Source: Lonicera japonica
Lineage: Eukaryota > Streptophyta > Magnoliopsida > Dipsacales > Caprifoliaceae
Direction of reading: 5' to 3'
DNA length: 64,000 bases
NCBI GenBank assembly: GCA_021464415.1
Contig: CM038469.1
Coordinates: 1,838,501 to 1,902,500 of the forward strand
A program made the translations under genes and the position numbers. Under the pieces are notes generated by a model. It searched no databases. It was given only the letters and a program-made list of their open reading frames with translations, and was not told the origin of the DNA. How positions within the stretch are numbered: position 1 is the stretch's first letter; every line of letters begins with the position of its first letter. Below are positions 60,910 to 64,000 of this stretch, one piece after another.

Positions 60910-62707
60910 TGTTGGTCGGAAAATAACCCTAGAGGGGGGTGAATAGGGTTTTTAAAACTTAATGCGGAATTTAAAAACTTTTCTAACAATGTTTAAGTAA
61001 AACAAATTTACAAAACAAAGTATCAAGGAATGCAATCAAATAAACAATCAAGCAAATAAACAATCTTAATCAAACAATAATATAACAAGTAAATAAAGAG
61101 ATTGAGTCAGAAAGATTGAACCGATTTGAAGTCTAAGGCTTTTTGTCCACACGGTTTTGGTTTACCAAACCATAATCCGCGCTCGGTTAGTTCCCCGAGA
61201 ATTTTCACTAAAATCAATCTCCTTCCGGGTGAAGATCAAACCTCTACAAGTGTAATTCTTCTCACAACACTCTTTACAAATATTGCTTAATCACAATATT
61301 CCCACAAGAATCCCTCTTGCTAACTATGAGATTTACCTTTCACAATTTCACTCAACAAGAATTTACCTTCTTGTCTATCTTATGAGATTTACCTCTCATA
61401 AATTGTCTAATACAATTGTTTGGTGACTCACACCAATGAACAACTCTATCTAAGTGTGTATAAGATACAAATTGAAGCTCACACTAGAGTTATTTAATTG
61501 ATCAAGATTTATAGCTCAATAAGAATGATTGATCAAAAACACTTTCTTGAATCTTTAGATATTGAAGATATATGAAGTATGAAGTGTATGAATGATTCAA
61601 GGTATTTAGAATGAGTCTTGGAATTCATATTTATAGTCCCAAAAGTGGTATAGCCGTTTGAAGGGTTTGGGTGAAGATTTAGACTCAAAAAGGCCAAAAG
61701 GACAACTCCCAACGGCTATATTCTGGTCATCAGTCGACTGAGAAAGGCTCCTTAGTCGACTGAGTGACCATCAGTCGACTGAGCAAAGCCGATCAGTCGA
61801 CTGATGACCTCTGCTGATCTGTTTAGATAGATTGCTGCAGACAACAAATTTTTCCCGATTTGTTTTGATCATATCTCATTATCCAGCCGTTGGATCTTGA
61901 TGAAATTTTGGATATAAGTACTATAATGTGTTAACTAACTGCTGTACAAATTTCATAATGATCGGAGTCTGGGAAGGCCTCCTTCAAACCGTTAGATCAA
62001 AACTGCGCAAAAACGGAGTGAATCTAGAAAGGGAAAAAATAAACATTTTTGCAATTAAGTTCCAAAATCAATTTTGATGCTTGGGATAGGTCAAATATAT
62101 TATCCTAAGACACCTATTTTCATGAGAGCTCAAAATATGCTCAAATCAATTTAACATGAAATTATTTGAAAACCGGTTTTTGCAAGAATGGTGTTTTCAA
62201 AGAAATTTTGATTCAAACTGATTTTGATCAATCTAATGATGATGTAAGTTCATATTTGAGCTATATAATCAATTAATTAAGAAACTTTACATTAATCCTA
62301 AGCAAACACTCAATTACCGAATAGGTGAGTCTTCGAATGCTTCGATTTGTTTCTTCAAATTGATTCTTCACTTGAAGCTTTTCCCTTGAAGCTTTAGTAT
62401 ATGATCATTGATCTTTTATGCTTCAGTAAATGCATTGCTAGCTTGTGAGTGATGGGATTGATCTTCTTGTCTTGTCCAACGCTTGTAGAAGAATGATCTT
62501 GATTCGGATAGATCGGTTTTAGTCCAATGCTTCGTTGACTTGATCGGATATTGATTGAATGATCATTGTCGAACTTCCTTTGAGCAATCATGTTATTCTT
62601 GATTTTTCAAATAAGAAATCTATAATCTTATATCAAGAACATGTTAAATTACACATGATTGATTTATTGTTATTATCAAAATAAGATTAAGACTTTCAAG
62701 GTCAACA
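60910..62707. mobile_element. Solo LTR, 1.8 kb
   Basis: Begins TGTTGGTCGG and ends AAGGTCAACA, so it has TG...CA termini with TGTTG/CAACA inverted ends. The 5-bp target duplication GTTTT is exact at 60905-60909 and 62708-62712. There is no gag-pol sequence and no second LTR, which is the footprint of LTR-LTR recombination. It contains a sequence common in plant retroelement LTRs, CCCTAGAGGGGGGTGAATAG near 60930, and a cluster of four palindromes (61730-61804). The parent superfamily is not certain. Confidence 0.82.
61730..61804. repeat. Cluster of four TCAGTCGACTGA palindromes
   Basis: Copies start at 61730, 61752 (TTAGTCGACTGA), 61771 and 61793; three are perfect 12-bp palindromes and spacing is 22, 19 and 22 bp. 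Confidence 0.95.
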
Positions 62708-62712
62708 GTTTT

Positions 62713-63540
62713 TATGTGAGAAATATATGTTTTTAGCCCATATTGAATGATTGAGGAATGGAACATTATGATGAAAAGCTATATAGCATTATTATCCACC
62801 ATGTGTTACTTTGTCCTACAATTCGAATCATATTGGAGTTACTCCGACATGTATAGGCCCCCCCTCCTCCACAAAACCTTAACAAATGGGTGTTTTAGGA
62901 CTCTTCGATCTCTCAAATGGCGGTGACCCCAATTTCAATCGCCTAAAAAAGCAAAACACGTGGACACACGTCAGGGTTGGTGTTGGGCATAAACAACCCA
63001 TGCCGTTACTTAAGGCCCTCGACGTGCAAGGGCGGCAGGGCTCCCAATTTTTTTGAACTCTTTTTATATATATACACCAATTGGTAATGTTAAAACCATT
63101 TCACGTTCAATATATAACAGGACTAAGTATAGTCTTTGATCAAGCGAAAGATTCTTAGTTTGAAACTCTTTTGAGGCGTGCCCCTGTGGAACCATATTTT
63201 GTCTCTTAAATGCTTAAGCCTATCTTAATTTCCTTTTAAATGCCTAAGGTGCATCTAACCACCAATTATTTCAAACTTAATTTTTTTCAAAAAATTCTTT
63301 ATTAGCTTTCTTTAACGAGGTCTTCGGTTAATTTATTTTTTTGGTTGTTTTAAACAGTTTTCATATTATTTAACACATATCTAATTTCTTTATATCTTTT
63401 AGTTATCTGGTCCATCGTATTTTTTTTTATTATGAGTTTATTGGTGTGCTTATATTACACAACAATAAAAAAAAAAGGGGTCCTGATTTTTTTTTCCACC
63501 TAGGGCCTCTCAAAACTCAAAGACGGCCTTGACACATGCA
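62713..63540. other. Intergenic, possible relic element
   Basis: No gene recognised. 63020-63530 has features of old hAT-like elements (AAGGCCC near 63012 and GACGGCCTTG near 63523), but no target duplication was found. Confidence 0.35.
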
Positions 63541-64000
63541 TGGGTGGAGCTACATTAGGGCAAGTGGGGGCGAGCGCCCCACTTGGATTTGGATTTTTTT
63601 TATTGTATATGGGGTATTTTTTGAAAATAAAAATATATATAGGAACTTATGTGTAGAAACTTATACTTGAAGGTAACTAAAGTGTAAGGAATAAAACTAT
63701 ACATAAGATGTTATTTTTTTGAAATGCTTATCAAGTTTATAAGAGATGATCTGTTATAAATTCATCAATTTTTTCAAAAAGTTCCCATGTGGGACTAACT
63801 CATTTTCATTCCATTTTTCTATCTCAACTAACTCACTTTGGGTGATAATTTCTCATTCATCCCATAATCATTTTGAACAAACAAATATACAATTTCAATA
63901 TCCTCATAGAGGAAAATACGAATATATAATAATATTTCACAACCGAGTGTGAGGTTCTACTAAAAATCACCCTCAAAATTGCTCTAAAATGGTATTTTAC
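63541..64000. mobile_element. Probable left end of another hAT-like element, cut by window edge
   Basis: GGGTGGAGCTACATTAGGGC, then AAGTGGGGGCGAGCGCCCC, resembles the GGGGCGAAGGTACGTAGGGG start of the element at 13761. The right end is not in the window. Confidence 0.4.

Noticed and set aside
62990..63540. Possible hAT-like element between AAGGCCCTCGACG and GACGGCCTTG
   Set aside because: Terminal match is only a few bases and flanks show no 8-bp duplication.

Overview
This window is AT-rich nuclear DNA from a eudicot plant. The evidence is five intron-bearing genes with GT-AG introns whose proteins match plant families, surrounded by plant-type Copia, TRIM, RTE LINE, hAT, PIF/Harbinger and Helitron-like sequences and many microsatellites. 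There are no operons, ribosome binding sites, rRNA genes or CRISPR arrays, and I recognised no tRNA gene.

Genes, left to right: (1) a cystinosin-type PQ-loop lysosomal/vacuolar transporter on the minus strand (1-1795, 3' end outside the window); (2) SDH2, the iron-sulfur subunit of mitochondrial complex II, minus strand (4323-10072), two exons split by a 4.9 kb intron that contains a full-length but dead RTE-type LINE; (3) an early nodulin-like (plastocyanin-like, GPI-tailed) protein, minus strand (17938-18865); (4) a very-long-chain 3-ketoacyl-CoA reductase (KCR1 type), plus strand (27036-29503), with a MITE in intron 1; (5) a short BAG-like protein with a ubiquitin-like domain and no BAG domain, plus strand (51730-52552). 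The genes are unrelated housekeeping or plant-specific genes, each with its own promoter; nothing suggests a shared pathway or cluster.

The rest is mostly transposable-element sediment. 10.4-16 kb: several hAT-like non-autonomous elements, one with a Harbinger-like MITE nested inside it. 20-26.2 kb: direct and inverted repeats, a long foldback element that carries a nested MITE, and a doubly nested palindrome. 30.4-33.2 kb: an 1.87 kb hAT-like element with a perfect 8-bp target duplication, and a second copy of a MITE family also found at 25.5 kb. 34.6-39 kb: a solo-LTR-like sequence, a four-LTR TRIM array with one outer target duplication, and a Helitron 3' end. 42.7-47.9 kb: a complete, recently inactivated Copia retrotransposon on the minus strand with a CATTT target duplication. 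53.8-58.2 kb: a segmental duplication and four MITE-like elements with target duplications. 60.9-62.7 kb: a 1.8 kb solo LTR with a GTTTT target duplication and a cluster of four 12-bp palindromes.

The observations most worth a second look are the missing splice-acceptor AG in front of the last visible cystinosin exon, the TRIM concatemer, the doubly nested palindrome at 24.5-24.9 kb, the foldback element whose intact arm preserves the empty site of the MITE in its other arm, and the stop-codon spectrum of the Copia element. I did not find a convincing new gene system. Splice sites and repeat borders were read by eye; similarity statements rest on family knowledge, not searches.
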